Positions 34,720 to 49,539 of a DNA stretch of 64,000 bases are shown one piece after another. The position numbers and the translations under genes were made by a program. Below the pieces are notes generated by a model. It made no database searches. It saw nothing but the letters and a program-made list of their open reading frames with translations, and was not told the DNA's origin. The stretch comes from Xylocopa sonorina (taxonomy: Eukaryota; Arthropoda; Insecta; Hymenoptera; Apidae): positions 146,733 to 210,732 of the forward strand of contig NW_027490464.1 in the NCBI RefSeq assembly GCF_050948175.1, read 5' to 3'. How positions within the stretch are numbered: position 1 is the stretch's first letter; each line of letters starts with the position of its first letter.

Positions 34720-37715
34720 AGTGTCATGTATTCCTCGTCTACACTTCAAATGAATGTAAATGCGACACTTCCTAGCAAGGAAATAGCGTTTGCAGATGTC
34801 TACGTATCATAGCAATAGATTTCTAATGCTTCTTAAAACGCGATATCGCATCTCATTTCTATGTTTCATGGTAAGATATAATATGATTTGCGAAGTGTCA
34901 TGTATTCCTCGTCTACCCTTCAAATGAATGTGAATGCGATACTTCCTCGCTAGGAAATAGCGTTTGCAGATGTCTACGTATCGTAGCAATAGCTTTCTAA
35001 TGCTTCTTAAAACGCGATATCGCATCTCATTTCTATGTTTCATGGTAAGATGTAATATGATTTGCAAAGTGCTATGTATTCCTCGTCTACACTTCAAATG
35101 AATGTAAATGCGACACTTCCTTGCAAGGAAATAGCGTTTTCAGATGTCTACGTATCGAAGCAATAGAGTTCAAATGCTTCTTAAAACGAGATATTGCATC
35201 TCATATTTATGTTTCATGATAAGATATAATATTCATTGCGAAGTGTTATGGATTCCTCGTCTACGATTCAAATGAAAGTAAATGCGACACTTCCTTGCAT
35301 GGAAATAACGATTGCAGATGTCTACGTATCGTAGCAATAGAGTTCATATGATTCTTAAAACGCGATATCGCATTTCATTTCTATGTTTCATGGTAAGATA
35401 TAACATGATTTGCGAAGTGTTATGTATTCCTCGTCTACGCTTCAAATGAATGTGAATGCGATACTTCCTTGCTAGGAAATAGCGTTTGCAGATGTCTACG
35501 TATCGTAGCAATAGCTTTCTAATGCTTCTTAAAACGCTATATCGCATCTCATTTCTATGTTCCATGGTAAGATATAATATGATTTGCGAAGTGTCATGTA
35601 TTCCTCGTCTACACTTCAAATGAATGTAAATGCGACACTTCCTAGCTAGGAAGTAGCAAGGAAGTAGGTATCGTAGCAATAGAGTTCTAATGCTTCTTAA
35701 AACGAGATATGGCATCTCATATCTATGTTTCATGATAAGATATAATATTCATTGCGAAGTGTTATGCATTCCTCGTCTACACTTCAAATGAATGTGAATG
35801 CGATACTTCCTCGCTAGGAAATAGCGTTTGCAGATGTCTACGTATCGTAGCAATAGCTTTCTAATGCTTCTTAAAACGCGATATCGCATCTCATATCTAT
35901 GTTTCATGGTAAGATATAATATGATTTGCGAAGTGTTATGTATTCCTCGTCCACACTTCAAATGAATGTGAATGCGACACTTCCTCGCTAGGAAATAGCG
36001 TTTGCAGATGTCTACGTATCGTAGCAATAGATTTCTAATGCTTCTTAAAACGCGATATCGCATCTCATTTCTATGTTTCATGGTAAGATATAATATGATT
36101 TGCGAAGTGTCATATATTCCTCGTCTACACTTCAAATGAATGTAAATGCGACACTTCCTAGCAAGGAAATAGCGTTTGCAGATGTCTACGTATCATAGCA
36201 ATAGATTTCTAATGCTTCTTAAAACGCGATATCGCATCTCATTTCTATGTTTCATGGTAAGATATAATATGATTTGCGAAGTGTCATATATTCCTCGTCT
36301 ACACTTCAAATGAATGTAAATGCGACACTTCCTAGCAAGGAAATAGCGTTTGCAGATGTCTACGTATCATAGCAATAGATTTCTAATGCTTCTTAAAACG
36401 CGATATCGCATCTCATTTCTATGTTTCATGGTAAGATATAATATGATTTGCGAAGTGTCATGTATTCCTCGTCTACCCTTCAAATGAATGTGAATGCGAT
36501 ACTTCCTCGCTAGGAAATAGCGTTTGCAGATGTCTACGTATCGTAGCAATAGCTTTCTAATGCTTCTTAAAACGCGATATCGCATCTCATTTCTATGTTT
36601 CATTGTAAGATGTAATATGATTTGCAAAGTGCTATGTATTCCTCGTCTACACTTCAAATGAATGTAAATGCGACACTTCCTTGCAAGGAAATAGCGTTTT
36701 CAGATGTCTACGTATCGAAGCAATAGAGTTCAAATGCTTCTTAAAACGAGATATTGCATCTCATATTTATGTTTCATGATAAGATATAATATTCATTGCG
36801 AAGTGTTATGCATTCCTCGTCTACGATTCAAATGAAAGTAAATGCGACACTTCCTTGCATGGAAATAACGATTGCAGATGTCTACGTATCGTAGCAATAG
36901 AGTTCATATGATTCTTAAAACGCGATATCGCATTTCATTTCTATGTTTCATGGTAAGATATAACATGATTTGCGAAGTGTTATGTATTCCTCGTCTACGC
37001 TTCAAATGAATGTGAATGCGATACTTCCTCGCTAGGAAATAGCGTTTGCAGATGTCTACGTATCGTAGCAATAGCTTTCTAATGCTTCTTAAAACGCTAT
37101 ATCGCATCTCATTTCTATGTTCCATGGTAAGATATAATATGATTTGCGAAGTGTCATGTATTCCTCGTCTACACTTCAAATGAATGTAAATGCGACACTT
37201 CCTAGCTAGGAAGTAGCAAGGAAGTAGGTATCGTAGCAATAGAGTTCTAATGCTTCTTAAAACGAGATATTGCATCTCATATCTATGTTTCATGATAAGA
37301 TATAATATTCATTGCGAAGTGTTATGCATTCCTCGTCTACACTTCAAATGAATGTGAATGCGATACTTCCTCGCTAGGAAATAGCGTTTGCAGATGTCTA
37401 CGTATCGTAGCAATAGCTTTCTAATGCTTCTTAAAACGCGATATCGCATCTCATATCTATGTTTCATGGTAAGATATAATATGATTTGCGAAGTGTTATG
37501 TATTCCTCGTCCACACTTCAAATGAATGTGAATGCGACACTTCCTCGCTAGGAAATAGCGTTTGCAGATGTCTACGTATCGTAGCAATAGATTTCTAATG
37601 CTTCTTAAAACGCGATATCGCATCTCATTTCTGTGTTTCATGGTAAGATATAATATGATTTGCGAAGTGTCATATATTCCTCGTCTACACTTCAAATGAA
37701 TGTAAATGCGACACT
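34720..37715 (-). repeat. 1,560-bp higher-order repeat, two copies
   Basis: About 34720-36155 matches about 36280-37715 at an offset of 1,560 bp (9 x 174 minus 6, because each copy contains the 6-base-short monomer). Shared private markers include CACTTCCTAGCAAGGAAATA with TATCATAGCAATAG, and TTTGCAAAGTGCTATG. Confidence 0.85.
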
Positions 37716-38949
37716 TCCTTCCAAAGAAATAGCGTTTGCAGATGTCTACGTATCGTAGCAATAGGTGTCTAACGCTTCTTAAAACGCGATATCGCATCTC
37801 ATTTCTATGTTTCATGGTAAGATATAATATGATTTGCGAAGTGTCATATATTCCTCGTCTACACTTCAAATGAATGTAAATGCGACACTTCCTTGCAAGG
37901 AAATAGCGTTTGCAGATGTCTACTTATCGTAGGGATGGATTTCTAAAGCTTCTTAAAACGTGATATCGCATCTCATATCTATGTTTCAAGATAGGATATA
38001 ATATTCATTGCGAAGTGTTATGCATTCCTCGTCTACACTTCAAATGAATGTAAATGCGACACTTCCTTCCAAAGAAATAGCGTTTGCAGATGTCTACGTA
38101 TAGTAGCAATAGATGTCTAATGCTTCTTAAAACGCGATATCGCATCTCATTTCTATGTTTTATGGTAAGATATAATATGACTTGCGAAGTGTCATATACT
38201 CCTCGTCTACACTTCAAATGAAAGTAAATGCGACACTTCCTTGCTAGGAAATAGCGTCTGCAGATGTCTACGTATCGTAGCAATAGAGTTGTAATGCTTC
38301 TTAAAACGCGATATCGCATCTCATTTCTATGTTTCATGGTAAGATGTAATATGATTTGCGAAGTGTTATGTATTCCTCGTCTACACTTCAAATGAATGTA
38401 AATGCGACACTTCCTTGCAAGGAAATAACGTTTGCAGATGTCTACGTATCGAAGCATAGAGTTCAAATGCTTCTTAAAACGAGATATTGCATCTCATATC
38501 TATGTTTCATGATAAGATATAATATTCATTGCGAAGTGTTATGCATTCCTCGTCTACACTTCAAATGAATGTAAATGCGACACTTCCTTGCAAAGAAATA
38601 GCGTTTGCAGATGTCTACGTATCGTAGCAATAGGTTTCTAATGCCTCTTAAAACGCGATATCGCATCTGATTTCTATGTTTCATGGTAAGATATAATATG
38701 ATTTGCGAAGTTTCATGTATTCCTCGTCTACACTTCAAATTAATGTAAATGCGACACTTCCTTGCAAGGAAATAGCGTTTGCAGATGTCTACGTATCGTA
38801 GCAATAGCTTTCTAATGCTTCTTAAAACGCGATATCACATCTAATTTCTATGTATCATGGTAAGATATAATATGATTTGCGAAGTGCTACGTATTCCTCG
38901 TCTACACTTCATATGAATGTGAATGCGACGCTTCCTCGCTAGGAAATAG

Positions 38950-41900
38950 CGATTGCAGATGTCTACGTATCGTAGCAATAGAGTTCATATGATTCTTAAA
39001 ACGCGATATCGCATCTCATTTCTATGTTTCATGGTAAGATATAACATGATTTGCGAAGTGTCATGTATTCCACGTCTACACTTCAAATGAATGTGAATGC
39101 GATACTTCCTCGCTAGGAAATAGCGTTTGCAGATGTCTACGTATCGTAGCAATTGCTTTCTAATGCTTCTTAAAACGCGATATCGCATCTCATTTCTATG
39201 TTTCATGGTAAGATATAATATTATTTGCGAAGTGTCATGTATTCCTCGTCTACACTTCAAATGAATGTGAATGCGATACTCCCTCGCTAGGAAATAGCGT
39301 TTGCAGATGTCTACGTATCGTAGCAATAACTTTCTAATTCTTCTTAAAACGCGATATCGCATCTCATTTCTATGTTCCATGGTGAGATATAATATGATTT
39401 GCGAAGTGTCATGTATTCGTCGTCTACACTTCAAATGAATGTAAATGCGACACTTCCTTGCTAGGAAGTAGCGTCTGCAGATGTCTAGGTATCGTAGCAA
39501 TAGTGTTCTAATGCTTCTTAAAACGCGATATTGCACCTCATATCTGTGTTTCATGATAAGATATAATATTCATTGCAAGTGCTATGCATTCCTCGTCTAC
39601 GATTCAAATGAAAGTAAATGCGACACTTCCTTGCAAGGAAATAACGATTGCAGATGTCTACGTATCGTAGCAATAACTTTCTAATGCTTCTTAAAACGCG
39701 ATATCGCATCTCATTTCTATGTTTCATGGTAAGATATAATATGATTTGCGAAGTGTTATGTATTCCTCGTCTACACTTCAAATGAATGTAAATGCGACAC
39801 TTCCTTCCAAAGAAATAGCGTTTGCAGATGTCTACGTATAGTAGCAATAGATGTCTAATGCTTCTTAAAACGCGATATCGCATCTCATTTCTATGTTTCA
39901 TGGTAAGATATAATATGACTTGCGAAGTGTCATATATTCCTCGTCTACACTTCAAATGAAAGTAAATGCGACACTTCCTTGCTAGGAAATAGCGTCTGCA
40001 GATGTCTACCTATCGTAGCAATAGTGTTCTAATGCTTCTTAAAGCGCGATATCGCATCTCATTTCTATGTTTCATCGTAAGATATAATATGATTAGCGAA
40101 GTGTTATGTATTCCTCGTCTACACTTCAAATGAATGAAAATGCGACACTTCCTTGCCAGGAAATAGCGTTTGCAGATGTCTACGTATCGTAGCAATAGCT
40201 TTCTAATGCCTCTTAAAAAGCGATATCGCATCTAATTTCTATGTTTCATGGTAAGATATAATATGATTTGCGAAGTGCTACGTATTCCTCGTCTACACTT
40301 CAAATGAATGTGAATGCGACACTTCCTCGCTAGGAAATAGCGATTGCAGATGTCTACGTATCGTAGCAATAGAGTTCATATGATTCTTAAAACGCGATAT
40401 CGCATCTCATTTCTATATTTCATGGTAAGATATAATATTATTTGCGAAGTGTCATGTATTCCTCGTCTACACTTCAAATGAATGTGAATGCGATACTTCC
40501 TCGCTAGGAAATAGCGTTTGCAGATGTCTACGTATCGTAGCAATAGCTTTCTAATGATTCTTAAAACGCGATATCGCATCTCATTTCTATGTTTCATGGT
40601 AAGATATAATATGATTTGCGAAGTGTTATGTATTCCTCGTCTACACTTCAAATCAATGTGAATGCGACATTTCCTTGCCAGGAAATAGCGTTTGCAAATG
40701 TCTACCTATCGTAGCAATAGTGTTCTAATGCTTCTTAAAACGCGATATCGCATCTCATTTCTATGTTTCATGGTAAGATGTAATATGATTTGCGAAGTGT
40801 TATGTATTCCTCGTCTACACTTCAAATGAATGTAAATGCGACACTTCCTTGCAAGGAAATAGCGTTTGCAGATGTCTACGTATCGAAGCATAGAGTTCAA
40901 ATACTTCTTAAAACGAAATATTGTATCTCATATATATGTTTCATGATAAGATATAATATTCATTGCGAAGTGTTATGCATTCCTCGTCTACGATTCAAAT
41001 GAAAGTAAATGCGACACTTCCTTGCATGGAAATAACGATTGCAGATGTCTACGTATCGTAGCAATAGAGTTCATATGATTCTTAAAACGCGATATCGCAT
41101 TTCATTTCTATGTTTCATGGTAAGATATAACATGATTTGCGAAGTGTTATGTATTCCTCGTCTACGCTTCAAATGAATGTGAATGCGATACTTCCTCGCT
41201 AGGAAATAGCGTTTGCAGATGTCTACGTATCGTAGCAATAGCTTTCTAATGCTTCTTAAAACGCTATATCGCATCTCATTTCTATGTTCCATGGTAAGAT
41301 ATAATATGATTTGCGAAGTGTCATGTATTCCTCGTCTACACTTCAAATGAATGTAAATGCGACACTTCCTAGCTAGGAAGTAGCAAGGAAGTAGGTATCG
41401 TAGCAATAGAGTTCTAATGCTTCTTAAAACGAGATATTGCATCTCATATCTATGTTTCATGATAAGATATAATATTCATTGCGAAGTGTTATGCATTCCT
41501 CGTCTACACTTCAAATGAATGTGAATGCGATACTTCCTCGCTAGGAAATAGCGTTTGCAGATGTCTACGTATCGTAGCAATAGAGTTCATATGATTCTTA
41601 AAACGCGATATCGCATCTCATTTCTATGTTTCATGGTAAGATATAACATGATTTGCGAAGTGTCATGTATTCCACGTCTACACTTCAAATGAATGTGAAT
41701 GCGATACTTCCTCGCTAGGAAATAGCGTTTGCAGATGTCTACGTATCGTAGCAATTGCTTTCTAATGCTTCTTAAAACGCGATATCGCATCTCATTTCTA
41801 TGTTTCATGGTAAGATATAATATTATTTGCGAAGTGTCATGTATTCCTCGTCTACACTTCAAATGAATGTGAATGCGATACTTCCTCGCTAGGAAATATC

Positions 41901-43540
41901 GTTTGCAGATGTCTACGTATCGTAGCAATAACTTTCTAATTCTTCTTAAAACGCGATATCGCATCTCATTTCTATGTTCCATGGTGAGATATAATATGAT
42001 TTGCGAAGTGTCATGTATTCCTCGTCTACACTTCAAATGAATGTAAATGCGACACTTCCTTGCTAGGAAGTAGCGTCTGCAGATGTCTAGGTATCGTAGC
42101 AATAGTGTTCTAATGCTCCTTAAAACGCGATATTGCACCTCATATCTGTGTTTCATGATAAGATATAATATTCATTGCGAAGTGCTATGCATTCCTCGTC
42201 TACGATTCAAATGAAAGTAAATGCGACACTTCCTTGCAAGGAAATAACGATTGCAGATGTCTACGTATCGTAGCAATAGCTTTCTAATGCTTCTTAAAAC
42301 GCGATATCGCATCTCATTTCTATGTTTCATGGTAAGATATAATATGACTTGCGAAGTGTTATGTATTCCTCGTCTACACTTCAAATGAATGTAAATGCGA
42401 CACTTCCTTCCAAAGAAATAGCGTTTGCAGATGTCTACGTATAGTAGCAATAGATGTCTAATGCTTCTTAAAACGCGATATCGCATCTCATTTCTATGTT
42501 TCATGGTAAGATATAATATGACTTGCGAAGTGTCATATATTCCTCGTCTACACTTCAAATGAAAGTAAATGCGACACTTCCTTGCTAGGAAATAGCGTCT
42601 GCAGATGTCTACCTATCGTAGCAATAGTGTTCTAATGCTTCTTATAGCGCGATATCGCATCTCATTTCTATGTTTCATGGTAAGATATAATATGATTAGC
42701 GAAGTGTTATGTATTCCTCGTCTACACATCAAATGAATGAAAATGCGACACTTCCTCGCTAGGAAATAGCGTTTGCAGATGTCTACGTATCGTAGCAATA
42801 GAGTTCATATGATTCTTAAAACGCGATATCGCATCTCATTTCTATGTTTCATGGTAAGATATAATATTATTTGCGAAGTGTCATGTATTCCTCGTCTACA
42901 CTTCAAATGAATGTGAATGCGATACTTCCTCGCTAGGAAATAGCGTTTGCAGATGTCTACGTATCGTAGCAATAGCTTTCTAATGTTTCTTAAAACGCGA
43001 TATCGCATCTCATTTCTATGTTTCATGGTAAGATATAATATTAATTGCGAAGTGTCATGTATTCCTCGTCTACACTTCAAATGAATGTGAATGCGATACT
43101 TCCTCGCTAGGAAATAGCGTTTGCAGATGTCTACGTATCGTAGCAATAGCTTTCTAATGATTCTTAAAACGCGATATCGCATCTCATTTCTATGTTTCAT
43201 GGTAAGATATAATATGATTTGCGAAGTGTTATGTATTCCTCGTATACACTTCAAATGAATGTGAATGCGACATTTCCTTGCCAGGAAATAGCGTTTGCAA
43301 ATGTCTACCTATCGCAGCAATAGTGTTCTAATGCTTCTTAAAACGCGATATCGCATCTCATTTCTATGTTTCATGGTAAGATGTAATATGATTTGCGAAG
43401 TGTTATGTATTCCTCGTCTACACTTCAAATGAATGTAAATGCGACACTTCCTTGCAAGGAAATAGCGTTTGCAGATGTCTACGTATCGAAGCATAGAGTT
43501 CAAATACTTCTTAAAACGAAATATTGTATCGCATATATAT
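38950..43540 (-). repeat. Higher-order repeat of about 2,602 bp, two copies
   Basis: About 38950-40930 recurs at about 41552-43540. Shared markers are CATGTATTCCACGTCTACAC, GCAATTGCTTTC, TTCCATGGTGAGATATAA, and GTGTTTCATGATAAG. The second copy differs in the number of one internal monomer, and the offset drifts by a base, so the copies are older than the 6.5-kb pair. A further block with the 6-base-short monomer (about 41030-41550) lies between them. Confidence 0.75.
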
Positions 43541-43719
43541 GTTTCATGATAAGATATAATATTCATTGCGAAGTGTTATGCATTCCTCATCTACACTTCA
43601 AATGAATGTAAATGCGACACTTCCTTCCAAAGAAATAGCGTTTGCAGATGTCTACGTATCGTAGCAATAGGTTTCTAATGCTTCTTAAAACGCGATATCG
43701 CATCTCATTTCTATGTTTC

Positions 43720-45570
43720 ATGGTAAGATATAATATGATTTGCGAAGTTTCATGTATTCCTCGTCTACACTTCAAATGAATGTAAATGCGACACTTCCTT
43801 GCAAGGAAATAGCGTTTGCAGATGTCTACGTATCGCAGTAATAGCTTTCTAATGCTTCTTAAAACGCGATATCGCATCTAATTTCTATGTTTCATGATAA
43901 GATATAATATGATTTGCGAAGTGCTACGTATTCCTCGTCTACACTTCAAATGAATGTGAATGCGACACTTCCTCGCTAGGAAATAGCGATTGCAGATGTC
44001 TACGTATCGTAGCAATAGAGTTCATATGATTCTTAAAACGCGATATCGCATCTCATTTCTATGTCTCATGGTAAGATATAACATGATTTGCGAAGTGTCA
44101 TGTATTCCTCGTCTACACTTCAAATGAATGTGAATGCGACACTTCCTTGCTAGGAAATAGCGTCTGCAGATGTCTAGGTATCGTAGCAATAGAGTTGTAA
44201 TGCTTCTTAAAACGCGATATCGCATCTCATTTCTATGTTTCATGGTAAGATGTAATATGATTTGCGAAGTGTTATGTATTCCTCGTCAACACTTCAAATG
44301 AATGTAAATGCGACACTTCCTTGCAAGGAAATAGCGTTTGCAGATGTCTACGTATCGAAGCATAGAGTTCAAATGCTTCTTAAAACGAGATATTGTATCT
44401 CATATCTATGTTTCATGATAAGATATAATATTGATTGCGAAGTGTTATGCATTCCTCGTCTACACTTCAAATGAATGTAAATGCGACACTTCCTTGCAAA
44501 GAAATAGCGTTTGCAGATGTCTACGTATCGTTGCAATAGGTTTCTAATGCTTCTTAAAACGCGATATCGCATCTCACTTCTATGTTTCATGGTAAGATAT
44601 AATATGATTTGCGAAGTTTCATGTATTCCTCGTCTACACTTCAAATGAATGTAAATGCGACACTTCCTTGCAAGGAAATAGCGTTTGCAGATGTCTACGT
44701 ATCGCAGTAATAGCTTTCTAATGCTTCTTAAAACGCGATATCGCATCTAATTTCTATGTTTCATGATAAGATATAATATGATTTGCGAAGTGCTACGTAT
44801 TCCTCGTCTACACTTCAAATGAATGTGAATGCGACACTTCCTCGCTAGGAAATAGCGATTGCAGATGTCTACGTATCGTAGCAATAGAGTTCATATGATT
44901 CTTAAAACGCGATATCGCATCTCATTTCTATGTCTCATGGTAAGATATAACATGATTTGCGAAGTGTCATGTATTCCTCGTCTACACTTCAAATGAATGT
45001 GAATGCGACACTTCCTTGCTAGGAAATAGCGTCTGCAGATGTCTAGGTATCGTAGCAATAGAGTTGTAATGCTTCTTAAAACGCGATATCGCATCTCATT
45101 TCTATGTTTCATGGTAAGATGTAATATGATTTGCGAAGTGTTATGTATTCCTCGTCAACACTTCAAATGAATGTAAATGCGACACTTCCTTGCAAGGAAA
45201 TAGCGTTTGCAGATGTCTACGTATCGAAGCATAGAGTTCAAATGCTTCTTAAAACGAGATATTGTATCTCATATCTATGTTTCATGATAAGATATAATAT
45301 TGATTGCGAAGTGTTATGCATTCCTCGTCTACACTTCAAATGAATGTAAATGCGACACTTCCTTGCAAAGAAATAGCGTTTGCAGATGTCTACGTATCGT
45401 TGCAATAGGTTTCTAATGCTTCTTAAAACGCGATATCGCATCTCACTTCTATGTTTCATGGTAAGATATAATATGATTTGCGAAGTTTCATGTATTCCTC
45501 GTCTACACTTCAAATGAATGTAAATGCGACACTTCCTTGCAAGGAAATAGCGTTTGCAGATGTCTACGTA
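43720..45570 (-). repeat. 869-bp pentamer, tandem duplication
   Basis: Two adjacent copies are offset by 869 bp (5 x 174 minus 1, from a one-base loss in CGAAGCATAGAGTTC). Shared markers are TATCGCAGTAATAGC, CTCGTCAACACTTC, TATTGATTGCGAAG, and TATCGTTGCAATAGG. I saw no difference within the repeated part. It is the right-arm counterpart of the 871-bp pentamer of the left arm but has different monomers. Confidence 0.88.
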
Positions 45571-48500
45571 TCGCAGCAATAGCTTTCTGATGCATCTTAA
45601 AACGCGATATCGCATCTAATTTCTATGTTTCATGGTAAGATATAATATGATTTGCGAAGTGCTACGTATTCCTCGTCTACACTTCAAATGAATGTGAATG
45701 CGACACTTCCTCGCTAGGAAATAGCGATTGCAGACGTCTACGTATCGTAGCAATAGAGTTCATATGATTCTTAAAACGCGATATCGCATTTCATTTCTAT
45801 GTTTCATGGTAAGATATAACATGATTTGCGAAGTGTTATGTATTCCTCGTCTACGCTTCAAATGAATGTGAATGCGATACTTCCTCGCTAGGAAATAGCG
45901 TTTGCAGATGTCTACGTATCGTAGCAATAGCTTTCTAATGCTTCTTAAAACGCTATATCGCATCTCATTTCTATGTTTCATGGTAAGATATAATATTATT
46001 TGCGAAGTGTCATGTATTCCTCGTCTACACTTCAAATGAATGTGAATGCGATACTTCCTCGCTAGGAAATAGCGTTTGCAGATGTCTACGTATCGTAGCA
46101 ATAGCTTTCTAATGATTCTTAAAACGCGATATCGCATCTCATTTCTATGTTTCATGGTAAGATATAATATGATTTGCGAAGTGTTATGTATTCCTCGTCT
46201 ACACTTCAAATGAATGTGAATGCGATACTTCCTCGCTAGGAAATAGCGTTTGCAGATGTCTACGTATCGTAGCATTAGCTTTCTAATGCTTCTTAAAACG
46301 CGATATCGCATCTCATATCTATATTTCATGGTAAGATATAATATGATTTGCGAAGTGTTACGTATTCCTCGTCCACACTTCAAATGAATGTGAATGCGAT
46401 ACTTCCTCGCTAGGAAAGAGCGTTTGCAGATATCTACGTATCGTAGCAATAGGTTTCTAATGCTACTTAAAACGCGATATCGCATCTCATTTCTATGTTT
46501 CATGGTAAGATATAATATGATTTGCGAAGTTTCATGTATTCCTCGTCTACACTTCAAATGAATGTAAATGCGACACTTCCTTGCAAGGAAATAGCGTTTG
46601 CAGATGTCTACGTATCGTAGCAATAGCTTTCTAATGCTTCTTAAAACGCGATATCGCATCTAATTTCTATGTTTCATGGTAAGATATAATATGATTTGCG
46701 AAGTGCTACGTATTCCTCGTCTACACTTCAAATGAATGTGAATGCGACACTTCCTCGCTAGGAAATAGCGATTGCAGATGTCTAGGTATCGTAGCAATAG
46801 AGTTCATATGATTCTTAAAACGCGATATCGCATCTCATTTCTATGTTTCATGGTAAGATATAACATGATTTGCGAAGTGTCATGTACTCCTCGTCTACAC
46901 TTCAAATGAATGTGAATGCGATACTTCCTCGCTAGGAAATAGCGTTTGCAGATGTCTACGTATCGTAGCAATAGCTTTCTAATGCTTCTTAAAACGCGAT
47001 ATCGCATCTCATTTCTATGTTTCATGGTAAGATATAATATTATTTGCGAAGTGTCATGTATTCCTCGTCTACACTTCAAATGAATGTGAATGCGATACTT
47101 CCCCGCTAGGAAATAGCGTTTGCAGATGTCTACGTATCGTAGCAATAGCTTTCTAATGATTCTTAAAACGCGATATCGCATCTCATTTCTATGTTTCATG
47201 GTAAGATATAATATGATTTGCGAAGTGTTATGTATTCCTCGTCTACACTTCAAATGTTTGTAAATGCGACATTTCCTTGCCAGGAAATAGCGTTTGCAAA
47301 TGTCTACCTATCGTAGCAATAGTGTTCTAATGCTTCTTAAAACGCGATATCGCATCTCATTTCTATGTTTTATGGTAAGATATGATATGATTTGCGAAGT
47401 GTTATGTATTCCTCGTCTACACTTCAAATGAATGTGAATGCGATACTTCCTCGCTAGGAAATAGCGTTTGCAGATGTCTACGTATCGTAGCATTAGCTTT
47501 CTAATGCTTCTTAAAACGCGATATCGCATCTCATATCTATGTTTCATGGTAAGATATAATATGATTTGCGAAGTGTTATGTATTCCTCGTCCACACTTCA
47601 AATGAATGTGAATGCGACACTTCCTTGCCAGGACATAGCGTTTGCAGATGTCTACGTATCGTAGCAATAGAGTTCATATGATTCTTAAAACGCGATATCG
47701 CATCTCATTTCTATGTTTCATGGTAAGATATAACATCAATTGCGAAATGTTATGTATTCCTCGTCTACAATTCAAATGAATGTAAATGCGACTCCTTCCT
47801 CGCTAGGAAATAGCGTTTGCAGATGTCTACGTATCGTAGCAATAGCTTTCTAATGCTTCTTAAAACGCGATATCGCATCTCATTTCTATGTTTCATGGTA
47901 AGATATAATATGATTTGCGAAGTGTTATGTATTCCTCGTCTACACTTCAAATGAATGTAAATGCGATACTTCCTAGCTAGGAAATAGCGTTTGCAGATGT
48001 CTACGTGTCGTAGCAATAGCTTTCTAATGCTTCTTAAAACGCGATATCGCATCTCATTCCTATGTTCCATGGTAAGATATAATAGGATTTGCGAAGTGTC
48101 ATGTATTCCTCGTCTACACTTCAAATGAATGTAAATGCGACACTTCCTTGCTAGGAAGTAGCGTCTGCAGATGTCTAGGTATCGTAGCAATAGAGTTCAT
48201 ATGATCCTTAAAATGCGATATCGTATCTCATTTCTATGTTTCATGGTAAGATATAACATGATTTGCGAAGTGTTATGTATTCCTCGTCTACACTTCAAAT
48301 GAATGTGAATGCGATACTTCCTCGCTAGGAAATAGCGTTTGCAGATGTCTACGTATCGTAGCATTAGCTTTCTAATGCTTCTTAAAACGCGATATCGCAT
48401 CTCATATCTATGTTTCATGGTAAGATACAATATGATTTGCGAAGTGTTATGTATTCCTCGTCCACACTTCAAATGAATGTGAATGCGAAACCTCCTCGCT

Positions 48501-49539
48501 GGGAAATAGCGTTTGCAGATGTCTACGTATCGTAGCAATAGAGTTCATATGATTCTTAAAACGCGATATCGCATCTCATTTCTATGTTTCATGGTAAGAT
48601 ATAACATGATTTGCGAAGTGTTATGTATTCCTCGTCTACACTTCAAATGAATGTGAATGCGTTACTTCCTCGCTAGGAAATAGCGTTTGCAGATGTCTAC
48701 GTATCGTAGCAATAGCTTTCCAATGCTTCTTAAAACGCGATATGGCATCTCATTTCTATGTTTCATGGTAAGATATAATGTGATTTGCGAAGTGTTATGT
48801 ATTCCTCCTCTACACTTCAAATGAATGTAAATGCGACACTTCCTTGCCAGGAAATAGCGTTTGCAAATGTCTACCTATCGTAGCAATAGTGTTCTAATGC
48901 GTCTTAAAACGAGATATCGCATCTCATTTCTATGTTTCATGGTAAGATATAATATGATTTGCGAAGTGTTATGTATTCCTCGTCTACACTTCAAATGAAT
49001 GTAAATGCGACACTTCCTTGCAAGGAAATAGCGTTTGCTGATGTCCTCGTATCGAAGCAATAGAGTTCAAATGCTACTTAAAACGAAACATTGCATCTCA
49101 TATCTATGTTTCATGATAAGATATAATATGATTTGCGAAGTGTTATGTATTCCTCGTCCACACTTCAAATGAATGTGAATGCGACACTTCCTCGCTAGGA
49201 AATGGCGTTTGCAGATGTCTACGTATCGTAGCAATATATTTCTAATCCTTCTTAAAACGCGATATCGCATCTCATTTCTATGTTTCATGGTAAGATATAA
49301 TATGATTTGCGAAGTGTTATGCATTCCTCGTCTACGATTCAAATGAATGTAAATGCGACACTTAGTTGCAAGGAAATAGCGTTTGCAGATGTCTACCTAT
49401 CGTAGGAATAGAGTTCTTATGATTCTTAAAATGCGATATCGTATCTCATTTCTATGTTTCATGGTAAGATATAACATGATTTGCGAAGTGTTATGTATTC
49501 CTCGTCTACACTTCAAATGAATGTGAATGCGATACTTCC

